From positions 40,345,353 through 40,409,352 of the forward strand of contig CM055903.1 in the NCBI GenBank assembly GCA_029582155.1: DNA of 64,000 nucleotides. Direction: 5' to 3'. How positions within the stretch are numbered: position 1 is the first letter of the stretch; every line of letters starts with the position of its first letter. A model generated the notes under the pieces. That model searched no databases. It worked only from the letters and a program-made list of their open reading frames with translations, and was not told the DNA's origin. This document shows positions 33,409 to 45,021 of this stretch, one piece after another. The translations under genes and the position numbers were made by a program. This stretch comes from Panopea generosa (taxonomy: Eukaryota; Mollusca; Bivalvia; Adapedonta; Hiatellidae).

Positions 33409-34752
33409 TTAATGGATATCTCCGCTCTTATTAGTGACCCTTGGATGCTGTCCACTAACCAGGGAAAATGCCCTCTTAACATTGTTCCATTTCTGTAGAA
33501 AAAACGTATAGTTATTCTCACACTCACGAACTTTGTCAAGGTAATAATTTTCGTCTTCAATGCACTTCATAAGGTCTGCTTGCACCATGCATACATTGTC
33601 AAACTGTGCTGCTTCCGCTTTTGTGAGGCTGCGCGCGTCTTCCGCGTCACGTGACTCAAAAAGTCGGATGTCGACAATGCTGTCGTCTTCAAATGTTCTT
33701 ATATTGTCATCAAAAAATATATGGTGGACGCTCCTATCGTATGGATCGATAATGTGAGTTTTTGCAGTTGCATGATTGTACGAATGGTCAAGCCAAAACT
33801 GAATGTCATCTCTGAACCCGGATATGCCGGTTGATTCGGTCAGCATTTCATAAATTGCCCTATCACCTACACAGGTTCGAGTCACCTTATTTGGATCAGA
33901 ATCACTAAAAACTTTGAACACGGTAGGCTCGGTGACACTCCTTGTGACGGTTCCTACATTCTCGTTCACGTCCATATGAACTGGATTCGGATAACCCGGA
34001 TGATTTCCCTTCAGTCCGTATTCTAAACTCTTAATAACGTTAGGTCCATCGAGACCGTAAGTTCTGAACACAATAGCAAAATCACGTTTGGTTCTCGCGA
34101 GATGGTTTATACATTTATACACTGCCGGTACTATATAGTTGTATTGCTGTCCGTCCTTGCCAGACATCGTCAGACAATCATGCTTGTCTTTAGTAAAACC
34201 GTGTTTCCACTTTAATTGTTCCATATGGGTCTTGAACTGCTTTGAGAATATTTCCCCTATTGAGTTCTGGGTGAAATCACCCGTCGCTAACCTTAGCTGG
34301 GTTCGCTCGCTTGTGGAATTTTTAACATATTTCTTTTCGAGATATTTGTAAAATGTAATTGTATCCGGAGCTGGTGGTGTTAAAGTCAGTTCGTCCGAGT
34401 ACCACTGCCATTCTCCATCCGGGCCTTCCCGGCCCCATGTCACCCCTGTTAAGAAACTGTTCAGGGCCTGTTCCACAGACACATTAGTGACGGAGTCCGC
34501 CACCAGAACGGTATTCCGAATATCAAAATGCAACACTAGTTTTCTATTATGTTCCTTGGTCTTCTGTGTATTTACGTCGTTGCTATGTTTGTCCAATATT
34601 TCACTAACATGGTCATTTCCGTTTATTTCTTCCTCATCACTATTGGCACAATTATCCATTTTACTATTTTTACCATCTTCCCGTGTCTTCAGTCGCTTGG
34701 CAGAGTTCACATTTTTGACAAATCCATTCCGTTTAAGATATTCCCTGTACAT
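33409..34752 (-). CDS. Intronless 447-aa HAD-like hydrolase-fold protein, uncharacterised
   Basis: A single long ORF in an AT-rich region, clearly coding by composition. Residues 1-65 are hydrophilic and probably disordered, with a Lys/Arg patch (KRLKTRE, 19-25). From residue 71 the pattern fits a haloacid dehalogenase (HAD) fold: hydrophobic strand then D77-I-R-N-T81 (KLVLHFDIRNTVL) in place of motif I DxDxT; FAIVFRTYG (225-233) as the motif II strand; and HHIFFDDNI (343-351) as the acidic motif IV. The second Asp of motif I is replaced by Arg, so ordinary phosphatase chemistry is doubtful. I recall similar 'LVLHFD' proteins in protists and invertebrates without assigned function. The first in-frame Met is used; no intron is needed. 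It stands alone, with no close gene neighbour. Lack of introns could reflect an old retrocopy or transfer. Confidence 0.8.
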   Translation of the reverse strand: MYREYLKRNGFVKNVNSAKRLKTREDGKNSKMDNCANSDEEEINGNDHVSEILDKHSNDVNTQKTKEHNRKLVLHFDIRNTVLVADSVTNVSVEQALNSFLTGVTWGREGPDGEWQWYSDELTLTPPAPDTITFYKYLEKKYVKNSTSERTQLRLATGDFTQNSIGEIFSKQFKTHMEQLKWKHGFTKDKHDCLTMSGKDGQQYNYIVPAVYKCINHLARTKRDFAIVFRTYGLDGPNVIKSLEYGLKGNHPGYPNPVHMDVNENVGTVTRSVTEPTVFKVFSDSDPNKVTRTCVGDRAIYEMLTESTGISGFRDDIQFWLDHSYNHATAKTHIIDPYDRSVHHIFFDDNIRTFEDDSIVDIRLFESRDAEDARSLTKAEAAQFDNVCMVQADLMKCIEDENYYLDKVRECENNYTFFLQKWNNVKRAFSLVSGQHPRVTNKSGDIH

Positions 34753-34944
34753 TGTTATTATGACCGTGTGTCCATATAACTATTGCAATGACGATCTTTA
34801 AACGGGTAGAAACATGTGTGAATAGAAGTAGTCAGTAGATATTGATCCGTGTATACCTGATCAGGTAGTCCTATGTACGTATATGCGGCATTGTATCGGC
34901 AATGTTGTACTGGAATTCAATAAGCGAGAGGGCCGTTCGTTCTG

Positions 34945-34952
34945 TATTTATA
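34945..34952 (-). promoter_or_regulatory. TATA box of the HAD-like gene
   Basis: TATAAATA on the minus strand, 193 bp upstream of the ATG at 34752, in a GC-mixed context. It would place the transcription start near 34915-34922 and give a roughly 165-bp leader without introns. Confidence 0.5.
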
Positions 34953-35225
34953 GTCAATTCAGTTATCGACTAAAATGGGGGTGTATTCACGTTTTATAGG
35001 GGAAGTGGAAACGGACAAATAACTGTTAAATAGTTTAAACATATTTCATAGTCATATAAACACATATTACATTTGTGCATATAAATCATATACGGTTAAT
35101 TGAATTATTCATGAATGCAAAAGATTGATATATATAATACAAATATATCTATTAACACACGACCTTCGCATGACGTACAGCTTTAATTAAATGCAATTTA
35201 TTTATTTATCTTTTTATCTTTTTAT

Positions 35226-35328
35226 CTGCCTGCCTGCCTGCCTGCCCGCCCGCCCGCCCGCCCGCCCGCCCGTCCGTCCGTCCGTCCGTCCGTCCGTCCG
35301 TCCGTCTGTCTGTCTGTCTGTCTGTCTG
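35226..35328 (+). repeat. Compound tetranucleotide microsatellite (TGCC/CGCC/CGTC/TGTC)n
   Basis: About 26 tetramers in four successive blocks: CTGC/TGCC, then CCGC, then CGTC, then TGTC, each differing by one base from the last. The pattern is consistent with point mutation followed by local slippage. Confidence 0.95.
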
Positions 35329-35340
35329 TTTATTTATATA

Positions 35341-35543
35341 CAGCAGAACCTCGTTGGCTCGAACACGGATGGCTTGAACACAACACATAGATCGAGTCAC
35401 TTACCTGGTCCGGGCTAAATTCCTATTTCAATGTATATACATGTACATGTGTGGTATGATGTTGAACAATACTTGGCTCGAACAATCTTAACTCGAACTA
35501 TTTTGTCCTGTCCCGTTCGGTTCGAACCATCGAAGTTCTACTG
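35341..35543. mobile_element. Short MITE with CAG(C/T)AGAAC ends
   Basis: Left end CAGCAGAACCTCGTTGGCTC and right end, reverse-complemented, CAGTAGAACTTCGATGG, bordered by TA on both sides. It is a 203-bp relative of the element at 4449-5484. Confidence 0.75.
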
Positions 35544-35929
35544 TAATACAAAAAAAAAATAAACCGAATTTCACTGGTCCACACTGGACACATATACACG
35601 CATACATATATCTATTACCTTTTTTATATTCATCGTTACATATATAGAGTCTATATAAGTCTTTGGCTTGATATTCAACATTTTTTAGTTGGGTTTCTTT
35701 TCTTATGTTCTCCTCTATAAATATTAATGGTATATTATGTATTAAACGATGTATTAGCTTTTCTACTGTTTATTATGTTGTGTAATGTACTAGTTATTCA
35801 TATCACATCATAGGAAACAGCTGAAAAGTATAATATAGTATTAAACTGGCGCATGTATGTTAGTTTTCCATTTTATGGGGTCGGAATATCACTGAATCAT
35901 AAAGTATGAATACATATAGCGTCCTTCGC

Positions 35930-36070
35930 AAGTAAATAGCAACTTTCTCGCTTACACACAAGTAAATAGCAACTTTCTCGCTTACACACAGGTAAATAGC
36001 AACTTTCTCGCTTACACTTTTTTGACAGAGCTGGGCTCGAACCGACGGCCTTCACATGCTAAATACGTTA
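35930..36070. repeat. SINE-derived 30-bp minisatellite, 3 units (unit A)
   Basis: Three units of AAGTAAATAGCAACTTTCTC plus GCTTACACAC, bordered on one side by CGTCCTTCGC and on the other by GAGCTGGGCTCGAACCGACG (a B-box relic). Confidence 0.85.
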
Positions 36071-36774
36071 TCTTGAAACGATGCAATTGATCAACTTTTT
36101 GAGGTTAATCATTTTCATAAAATGATATAATTTCCTCACGAACACCATGTACACAATTAATTAAGACATTAAATATACTGTACACGAGGGATACAAACGT
36201 ATTGTTTTAACTTCAAGAAGTAATAACACTTGGGAAATGAGAAAATAAATTCCCCTGTGACACATGTTTGAATTCATGATATACGCTGAGATAAAGTGTC
36301 ATGAAAAATGTATGTTTGCTACTATATGTAAGGGAGCGATCATTGGATCGCAGTTTGGCCAAATGTTTTAAAAATAGGCAAACTTACGTTTTGACTGTCA
36401 CATGAGCTGTAATAAACATTTGGTTTAAGTATGTAACACATTTTAATTTCATTATAATTTGGTTCAGACCAGAGACATAAGTAATTAATCATTAGTTTAA
36501 TTGTAATTATATAATTCAATTACATTTCGTTACACTTGAATACATGTTTGATCTCAATTTATTTTATATATCACCAAAATATGCAAAAGTAATCGTGATA
36601 ATCATTTGTTTAAGTTAATATTTATATAAACTATCAATTATATATCCTAACTGTATGGCAGTTCGATATCAGTGAACTTAAATGAGCTATTTATATCAAA
36701 ATTCGCATAATTAATTTGCAATATCCCGATGCATTTTGTAAATGTATAACGAGTGCGTGTGTTTTTTTGTATTT

Positions 36775-36945
36775 AACATCATTCTTATGTCATCAGAGGA
36801 TATCAGGCGGTCTTTTAACTTCTGGAAGGTTAACCAGTTCTCGACCACCAGTAACTTATAACGTTTCCACTTGAATCAGCGGTGATAGATGAATAACAAT
36901 GAGACGCTATGTGATATATAAATAATCATGAATAATGTGACCTAG
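36775..36945 (-). mobile_element. SINE family 1 fragment (unit A)
   Basis: Carries GAGGATATCAGGCGGTC, GGAAGGTTAACCAGTTCTCG and CACTTGAATCAGCGGTGATA; the head is lost. The duplicate is at 46555-46730. Confidence 0.65.
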
Positions 36946-37369
36946 TATTGATAATCTGGGATTGCCGGGGTCGGCTTGACTGCGTCAACTTTGCATAGAT
37001 TTTATTATTCGTATATGTTTTATTTAAATCAAAGGACCCAATTGAAAAGAAACCTATGTAGCTATCGCAACAGACCTCCCCAACAAGGACCATACTATTA
37101 AATACCTTGTCATCGGGTATGACTTTAGTAAGGTTAAAAATAGAATACATATAATCTATATTATAATCTATATACTACATCTGAAGGAGTTTTAATATTG
37201 TACGGCTTGAATATTGTAATCAAGTGTGTATGTATCGATTTTATTATATTATGTTAACTGAACAAAATTGAATAGAATTGTTCACTTCTAATGCTAAGCA
37301 CCATTTTAAATACATACAGCATATGTATAAATGGTAACTTGTTGTATTATTCATATAGAGCTTTTGGAA

Positions 37370-37440
37370 CGAGCTGGGTTTTAGCCCACGACCGTAGCGT
37401 GAGAGATTAGACAGTGCCTTGACCACTCGGCCATGGAAAG
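37370..37440 (-). mobile_element. SINE family 2 tRNA-like head (unit A)
   Basis: In reverse: CCATGGCCGAGTGGTCAAGG (A box) then CGTGGGCTAAAACCC in place of a proper B box. The duplicate is at 47155-47232. It resembles a Leu/Ser tRNA gene, but the T-arm consensus is broken. Confidence 0.6.
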
Positions 37441-37899
37441 CTTGTCTCTGTGTTCTGATTATGACTTTTTATACTCCTTTTTATGAGTAATTAGTAATGA
37501 TAACTAATAATTAATTAATAAAATAAAAAATAGTAAAACTTACTTTTTGATGATCAAATAGTAAAAGTCGTATTATCCTTTCTATGTTAAGCATAACTGA
37601 TGTTTAAGGCGAGCTCATACATTATTTTAACGTTTGAAGGACTGTTAGAATGTAGTTCAAGCCTTGCTGGCTATATTTGTTTAACAAAGACGGGAACTAG
37701 TGTTTGCAATACGACGACTTCATTGGAAATAAGCGTTCGGGCTTTATGGGCGATACAAGGTTATAACACTATTATGAAGAAGAAGAAGAATATTTTATTG
37801 ATTTAAGCTATACATAGTTTCTCATCAAATTACAATGTTGTAATAACATGTAAATAATTAAACACATAACAAGTTGAGTAAATAGCATGCACACATTTT

Positions 37900-37962
37900 C
37901 ATACACACACGCGCACGCACGCACGCAAGCACACACGCACGCATACATACATACACTCTCGC
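37900..37962 (+). repeat. AC-rich microsatellite present only in unit A
   Basis: A mix of ACAC, GCAC and ATAC units. It lies in the roughly 470-bp segment (37777-38247) that unit B lacks. Confidence 0.8.
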
Positions 37963-38473
37963 AACCCACCACACGTATTCGCTCTTACTATCGACATTTC
38001 AATACTCATATCTATTAGATATTGTATAATATACTCAAATTTTCTTTTACATAAAATAATTTTTTTGAGGATGAACACATTTATCAGTTATTTATTATGG
38101 AACGTTGTTTTACAAATGCTTCGGATATAAATTTGCTTAATTTAACAATTTCCGATTTATTTTTTGATTGAAGAAGATTAATAAACTTAAACATATTTGG
38201 TATACGGATTTAATGCTTATGAATATATTTGCATGTATATATTTGTATGTATGCGAAGTGTTGCATTGATTGAATACTTCTTTGAGATTATACACTCAAT
38301 TTATTTAAGTTACCATAGTTTCTATAGTATATTTTATTGTGACTGATAATTAATCTTCTACATTAGATTCTGCCAAAACAATAATATTTGAATTGCATTC
38401 TCTGATTCTTTATATTTAATAATTTGCAATGCCTCATTTAATTTATACAGTATCGTTGATAGTTATAGCACTT

Positions 38474-38542
38474 AGAACAGAACAGAACAGAAAAGAACAG
38501 AAAAGAACAGAACAGAACTGAACAGAACAGAACAGAACAGAA
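38474..38542 (+). repeat. (GAACA)n repeat (unit A)
   Basis: Thirteen or so GAACA units with GAAAA variants. The corresponding array at about 47971-48032 has different variants (GGAACAGAGCA). Confidence 0.9.
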
Positions 38543-38569
38543 CATTTTCGTAATTTAGTACATTGTATA

Positions 38570-38880
38570 GACACAGTACCACCATTGGAAAAAGGAAGTG
38601 CTTCCGAGGGGTAGTCGCATAATGGCGGTTATAAATAATCCTTGTTTCTTCTTTTTTAAAAATGCATTTTGCTTATGGTAGGTCTAAAGCTATTTTTAAT
38701 GACACTATTGAAAGCATTTTCATGTTTGAATTGTAAATTTAAAAAAAAAATAGGCTTGGAAATTGGGGTATGAATACATGATTTCTATGTGAATGACAAG
38801 CCTTCAAACATTAATCATTTACTATAGAATAAAGAACAAAAATCATTGGTTGGGTTATACCTATAACATATTTTGAAATA
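38570..38880 (+). mobile_element. MITE homologous to the 14544-14945 insert (unit A)
   Basis: Shares AGTACCACCATTGGAAAAAG, GGCGGTTATAAATAATCC, GGGGTATGAATACATGATTT and AAAAATCATTGGTTGGG in order. The unit B counterpart is 48075-48385. Confidence 0.8.
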
Positions 38881-39022
38881 GGTCATTATGACCCATGATG
38901 AAACATTTGAGAAATAATATTATTACAATCATACATTAAATGACGAGTATAATTACTGACTTCAAACATAAATATTGGATTGTAACATTTATTTTATATG
39001 TCATCTTTATAGAACTACAAAC

Positions 39023-40103
39023 TAGTGTTGTTCCGATTATCGCTGATAATCGAATGTTGGTCGAAACTGTTCGTATTGCCGACAATCGATAACCATTTAA
39101 CCGTCGGCGACATTTTGTACGCCTGGGGCTTGTCAAATCTTGATCTGGGCATGTGCTTTTTTCAAAGTTACTTGCCCGTCGGGCTTGTCTTAAAAAATCG
39201 GACAAACTAGTTCACAACACATCTATATTTTATACGACACAGGTCAAACTGTTGTTATAGAATCAATAGAAACAATTGACCCCCGCGGTGTTTATTACAT
39301 CACATGCCCGATATTGCGACTTAGGAAAACCTCTCATGCATATTCAATTATCTATTTTTATTCCTCTAATGTGATTGGTGGATAGCTTTGGATATAAATT
39401 AATCTATTTTTAATAACCGCTCTGATTGGATTGATATCTACAACCAAGGCACACGTTTCTTACCACGCACCTGAGCAAATATAGAAAATAAACGATGACA
39501 TAATTCGCGGGTGTCCCTCAAATCCTCCATTATGACGAGTATAAAATTATATTCTTTGCCAGAAATGTTGACAATTTCTAAAATATGATTATGTTTTTGC
39601 AGATAATTCGCGACCAATCGCGTTATGTATAATGTCCACGTTAGGTTTTGGTAATTTTATAAATATTTCGTAGATTTACAATAATTGGAACTGTATGTAT
39701 ATAAATTTTCTTCTGTTAAAACGTGTAAGCGAGTTTACGGTAAAGAAAAATGTGGGTGGGGTATTATAGTAATAAACTTTTTTACTTTTTGGTTGCGTAG
39801 TTTCAGCGTATAATTTTCTTTGGCATGATTTAAATATAGTATGGAAACAACAATTAAGATCAATTATGTTTTGTTTTTTTTCATATTTGGAATATAATTG
39901 ACTAGTTGCACTTTCTAGATATTGATATTCTAGATATTTGCACAGCCTGGGAAGTTGGGAACATTGAACTGTTTCACATTATGTGAACGGTGCATGTAAT
40001 AGATATTTTTCAAATTTTACTTTTGAAAGTTAAATAATCGATAATCGATCAGTCCGTCCATTCGATAATGGATTATGCTTTTTGGGTTCAATTCCCAACA
40101 CTA
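39023..40103. mobile_element. hAT-type non-autonomous transposon with 8-bp target duplication
   Basis: Ends TAGTGTTG...CAACACTA are inverted repeats of at least 8 bp. It is flanked by perfect CTACAAAC (39015-39022 and 40104-40111). Unit B has a single CTACAAAC at 48510-48517 in otherwise matching sequence. The subterminal regions are rich in ATCGATAATCG-type words. Length is 1081 bp and no transposase is visible; the longest frames lack any recognisable domain. Confidence 0.9.
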
Positions 40104-41409
40104 CTACAAACACTGCACCGCTTTGGTATCTGTGTGCTTACATATTTATTTTACAAAGGATTAACTCATCAATTAATACTATAATGATCCAGGGAGTATA
40201 TATTGCATTTTAACCGTGTTTACTCAAACAATTTTTTATCAATTGATTTACAATTGTTTTATATTAATGACTGTATAATTGTTTTTCAGTTTAAACGCTT
40301 TGGATTATGTAAAAAGACACGTTTCTTATAATATGTGTGTTTGCTGTAAGTTTGTGCTGAGCAAGTCAATAGTTTAAAACATACTTAGGTTGATATAATA
40401 ATAACATCTAAAATATATAGGTCCTTATATAAATACATTCAAATAAAAAAATGATACTCGTCCTCTAGAACTCCGCACGTATTACATAATCTATCTTGGA
40501 AAGGTGTCCCAGGTCACTTCCATCTACTCATTCCTATCTTAAGTCCATATGAAGAAGCCCTTAGCATTGGAACTCTAAATTTGTGTACAGAAATGGTTGT
40601 ACTTCGAAGGGAGAAAACTGTATATAACGTATTGATATGCTCGAGTCATTTAATCTTTCATTCCACGATCGGATAACGCCATCTCTAAATCTCATTTTAA
40701 GGTTTAATAAAAACACTTTAGTGTTTCCAACTCTTTGACCAAGCCATACACGGTGTTACATGTACTTTTAAATGCCGGGGAAAAAAACATAAAATAATAG
40801 TTCAGACATTTAAGGACTATGCGACAAACCAGTACTAAAGGACAATGAAGTTACGTGAACAAATAAAAATCAATTAGAAAATATATGAAGCGGATATGTC
40901 GTGCCTTCTGTTTAATGTCATTGAAAATTTCTCAGTTATTTAAGGTAAATGAAATCATTTCTAGAGAAAATTTTCTGCAATTACGAACACGAGGCACCAC
41001 TTCTATATATAATAGAACCCAACTTCTATAGCGGTTAATTGAGGCTTAACATGAAAGGACTAGTCTATAGCGCCTTGGACCACTCAGTTGCAGAGGACCA
41101 TTTTTATTGTTTAATCTAATATCATATAAAATTGCCTACTTTTAACAATAGTCTAATGATGCTGTCGGGCGATGATGATGAACACAGGCGTATTATATAA
41201 AGTCATATTTATAGTCCAGTTATTCTATTTTTTCTGAGTTATATGATAAATAAGAATCTTACATTCGTGCTCATTTAGCATGTATTTATTAAACTCGCTG
41301 GCAAAAATGATATGCAAGTTAGCCTCGCATAGTATATTTTCCCTAACTCGTTCTATAAATTCAATAATTATTAAACTCATGTAAGATCCTCTATATATAT
41401 GACACGTGT

Positions 41410-42040
41410 TAGGGACATACACATTATAAATGTACCATAGGCACCAGGGGGTCTTCCGTGCCGAAGGGTCTCATGTGCCGTCTAAAGATCACTTACCTCC
41501 CACCGCTAAGATCGTAGGTTTGAGTCCCGCTCGTTCCAAAAACTTTATGTGAGAAAGTTTGCCAGTTATTTGCGGAAACGTCTATGGGACATACATATTA
41601 TAAATGTACCATAGGAACCGGGGGTCTTCCGTGGCCGAGAAATATACTGTGCCGTCTCAAGATCACTTACCTCCCACCGCTTTGATCGTAGGTTCGAGTC
41701 CCGCTCGCTCAAAAAACTTTATGTGAGAAAGTTTGCCAATTTTTTGCTGATACTTCTCAGGGACATACAAATTATCAATGTACCATAGGCACCAGTGGGT
41801 CCTCCCTTGTCGAGTGGTCAGACTACTGTGCCGTCTCAAGATCACTTACCTCCCACCACTAAGGTCGTAGGTTCGAGTCCTGCTCGCTCCAAAAACTTAA
41901 TGTGAGAGAGTTTGCCAGTTACTTGTGGAAGGACGGTGGTTTTATTAAGATTTGATATGAGATCTTCCTTCATCAATAAAGCTGGATATGCCATATATAA
42001 CCTGAAATGTGTTGAAAATGGCGTTAACCCCATATAAAAA
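41410..42040 (+). mobile_element. Tandem array of SINE family 2: two truncated heads then one full copy (unit A)
   Basis: Three successive tRNA-like heads (B boxes GTAGGTTTGAGTCCCGCTCG near 41515, GTAGGTTCGAGTCCCGCTCG near 41688, GTAGGTTCGAGTCCTGCTCG near 41867) are each followed by AAAAACTT-ATGTGAG. The first two stop after GCGGAAACGTCT or GCTGATACTTCT and restart at GGGACATACA. Only the third continues into the full SINE body and its 3' end CATATATAACCTGAAATGTG. Confidence 0.85.
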
Positions 42041-42380
42041 ACACAAAACATACACACACACACAAACGACATAGGCACCGTGGTACTACGGTTCAAATTT
42101 TGTGCTTTGGTGATATTTCTAAGGTACACTATATGTATACGAGTCTGAAATTTAATATTCGTGAAAATGTTGTTGTTTATTTTTTCCAGCTAATTTCAAA
42201 TGATGAATTTCTTTAACTTTCATTAATATGAAATATGGTTACAATACACAGAAAATTCTATAGGGACTTTTGGACATTTCGCAATTTTCAATTTACAAAC
42301 ACACGCGTTGTTAAACTCGATAAGACTGGAAAAAAACACCTTCATACTAAGAATCAGCATTGGCGGTTAGATAAAAACGC

Positions 42381-42901
42381 TACGGTGTCCCAATAGGACC
42401 ATCGCGGCATATTTATTAAATTAAATAAAGTCGAAACAACGAAACTACGATAGTGAAAAGTCGAAACAACGATGCGAAAAGTTGAAAGTACAATGACGAA
42501 AAGTCGAAACAACGACGGTGAAAAGTCAAAACTATTATGGTGAAAAGTCGAAACAACGATGGTGAAACGTTGAAATTACAATGACGAAAAGTCGAAACAA
42601 CGCTGGTGAAAAGTCAAAACTATGATGGTGAAAAGTCGAAACAACGATGGTGAAAAGTTAAAACTATGATGGTGGAAATTCGATACAACGAAACAAGGAT
42701 AGTGAACAGTCGCAATTACGATGGTGAAAAGTCAAAATAATTTCGAGTTTTCACCATAGTAGTTTCGACTTTTCACCGTCGTAGTTTCGACTTTTCACCA
42801 TTATACTTTTGTTGTTTCGACTTTTCTTCATCGTACTTTCGTTGTTTCGACTTGATTTAATTTTAAGAAATATGCCGCGATGGTTCCAACTGGACACCGT
42901 A
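42381..42901. mobile_element. Foldback-like element of 22-bp repeats (unit A)
   Basis: The ends are TACGGTGTCC...GGACACCGTA. The inverted ends extend about 60 bp (both include CCATCGCGGCATATTT and AAGTCGAAACAAC) with scattered mismatches. Inside, tandem units close to GATGGTGAAAAGTCGAAACA plus AC fill the left arm to about 42740, and the same unit in reverse complement fills 42745-42852. The whole element could fold into a long hairpin. No ORF. Confidence 0.85.
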
Positions 42902-43239
42902 AAACGGGGATTCATCAGTATTGGAGTTCAAATAAAATTAACGGAGCGTCACCAAAAAAACTTTGAACGTATTGAACTTTAAACAGTTTAATAGTATTTA
43001 CTTGGCAAATATATATATATATACGATAAATATGATTCACTGACTTACTGTATATCGATGGCAAATACTTCACAAGTTATAGTAATGTACTTACATAAAT
43101 ATGGATGTTTCTGGATAACCCCTCACGAGAACGATATTTAGCTCCAAATAAAGAACGAATTTTCAAGATTTAGCTTTAAACATACGCTTTACTGTCTGTA
43201 GTGTATATTATTGATACGCATACATCAGTTTGAACAAAG

Positions 43240-43325
43240 CGCAGCGGTAGTGTAGTGGATACAAGAGGGTTGGCCGCCCACGCTAGAGGTTGATGGTTCA
43301 ATCCCCAGCCAGCTCGACCCGATGT
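43240..43325 (+). mobile_element. tRNA-like SINE head present only in unit A
   Basis: GCAGCGGTAGTGTAGTGGAT (A-box like) and GATGGTTCAATCCCCAGCC (B box), lying in a segment of about 340 bp absent from unit B. No intact tRNA cloverleaf was seen. Confidence 0.55.
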
Positions 43326-43595
43326 TATAAAAAAAACACTCAGTGCTGGTTTTACTCAGGAAGCAGACTCAAAAGCGAATTATAAAATTATAATCTTTAC
43401 GCTTTCTTCGCAGTCGAGCTGAAATGAATTAATATTGACCAATTATAGACAGTTATGTCTGACTCAAATGTGATTTTAGTAAAAAAAAAAACAGTTCCGA
43501 TAAAAACATAAAACATATATTGTTAGCAAATTATTTTTGAATCTTTGTAGTTGCAGCGAGGAAAATGTTCAATTTTTAGCGTACTAGTTTTACTA

Positions 43596-43785
43596 GTTCA
43601 TGCATAGACTGAGGTCGTGGGTTCAATCCAAAATCGATCCAAAGACTTTATGTGAGAAAAGTTGCCCGTTAAGTAAGAGCGGTGGTTCTGCTCAGATTCA
43701 TTTTGAGGCATTATTTTACCACAAAGTCTAGATGTCATATTCATATATTCCGTAGGCGACGCTAAACTACATCTCCTCAAGTTGT
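43596..43785 (+). mobile_element. SINE family 2 variant, head-truncated (unit A)
   Basis: GGTCGTGGGTTCAATCCAAA (B box), GACTTTATGTGAGAAAAG and GCGGTGGTTCTGCTCAGATT. The duplicate is at 50948-51135. Confidence 0.7.
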
Positions 43786-44027
43786 CTGAGTTGTCGCCAA
43801 GACGTACTTGTCTGTAATAGTTGTTATTGTATACATCTCAGTCTTTAAACGGTTATTCAAGCCTTTTTCAAGTCGTTTGTCTTTTGTTTTTACGGTGTCC
43901 GATTCGCATTGTTGCAGCGTGTTGTGAAATTCATAAATTAAGCTAACACATGAAAAAAACTAACTTCGTGTATTTATATACTTACATGTTGTTATGTTCA
44001 AGGGAGGAAGGGAGGAAGGTGTGAGGG

Positions 44028-44319
<292 letters not shown>

Positions 44320-45021
44320 TCATTTTCTAAATAAATATATTGACGCGAAATAAACAGAAACTAAAACTTCAAATCACAAGTTTATTTATTTAGCATGACT
44401 GATAATGAATAAAAATTGCTTCCCTCGTATTGGAGACTGGACGAGCACAAACCACTCTGTCCTGGCCCCGTCTATCAATGTATAGAAACTAATAGTTAAT
44501 AAAATCATTGTTGCTTAGGAAGAAGTAAATACAGTGTATAAATAAATAATTAGTTAATTATACAAATCAAAAATACATGCGCACTTTAAAACTGAGCATC
44601 TAAATTAGGTACTAGTTTTAGATAGTACGAATGATATCAGCATGTATATTACACAGGCGCCCGGGTGGCAGTGGGTGGCCCCGGTATTCATGGGAAGGTC
44701 CAATTTACGCACCGGACGTTGGTAAAGCTAAGACTGAGCATGACATAAAAAGCAAACTGAGGTAAGACTTTTGTAGATAGAATTTATTCTTTTCTTATGT
44801 TCTCCTCTATAAATATTAATGGTATATTATGTATTAAACGATGTATTGGCTTTTGTACTGTTCATTATGTTGTGTTATGTACTAGTTCTTCATATCACAT
44901 CATAGGAAACAGCTGAAAAGTCCATATTAGTATAATATTAACTTGGAGCATGTACATGTATGTTAGTTTTCAATTTTAAGGGGTCGGAATACTACTGAAT
45001 CATAGAGTATGAATAGATATA

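Noticed and set aside
38936..39205. 89-codon frame at the left end of the hAT element
   Set aside because: No transposase or DNA-binding motif; it crosses the element border, so it is a chance frame.
42381..42901. CRISPR-like array of 22-bp repeats
   Set aside because: Eukaryotic context, no spacers of constant length, units directly adjacent and in both orientations.
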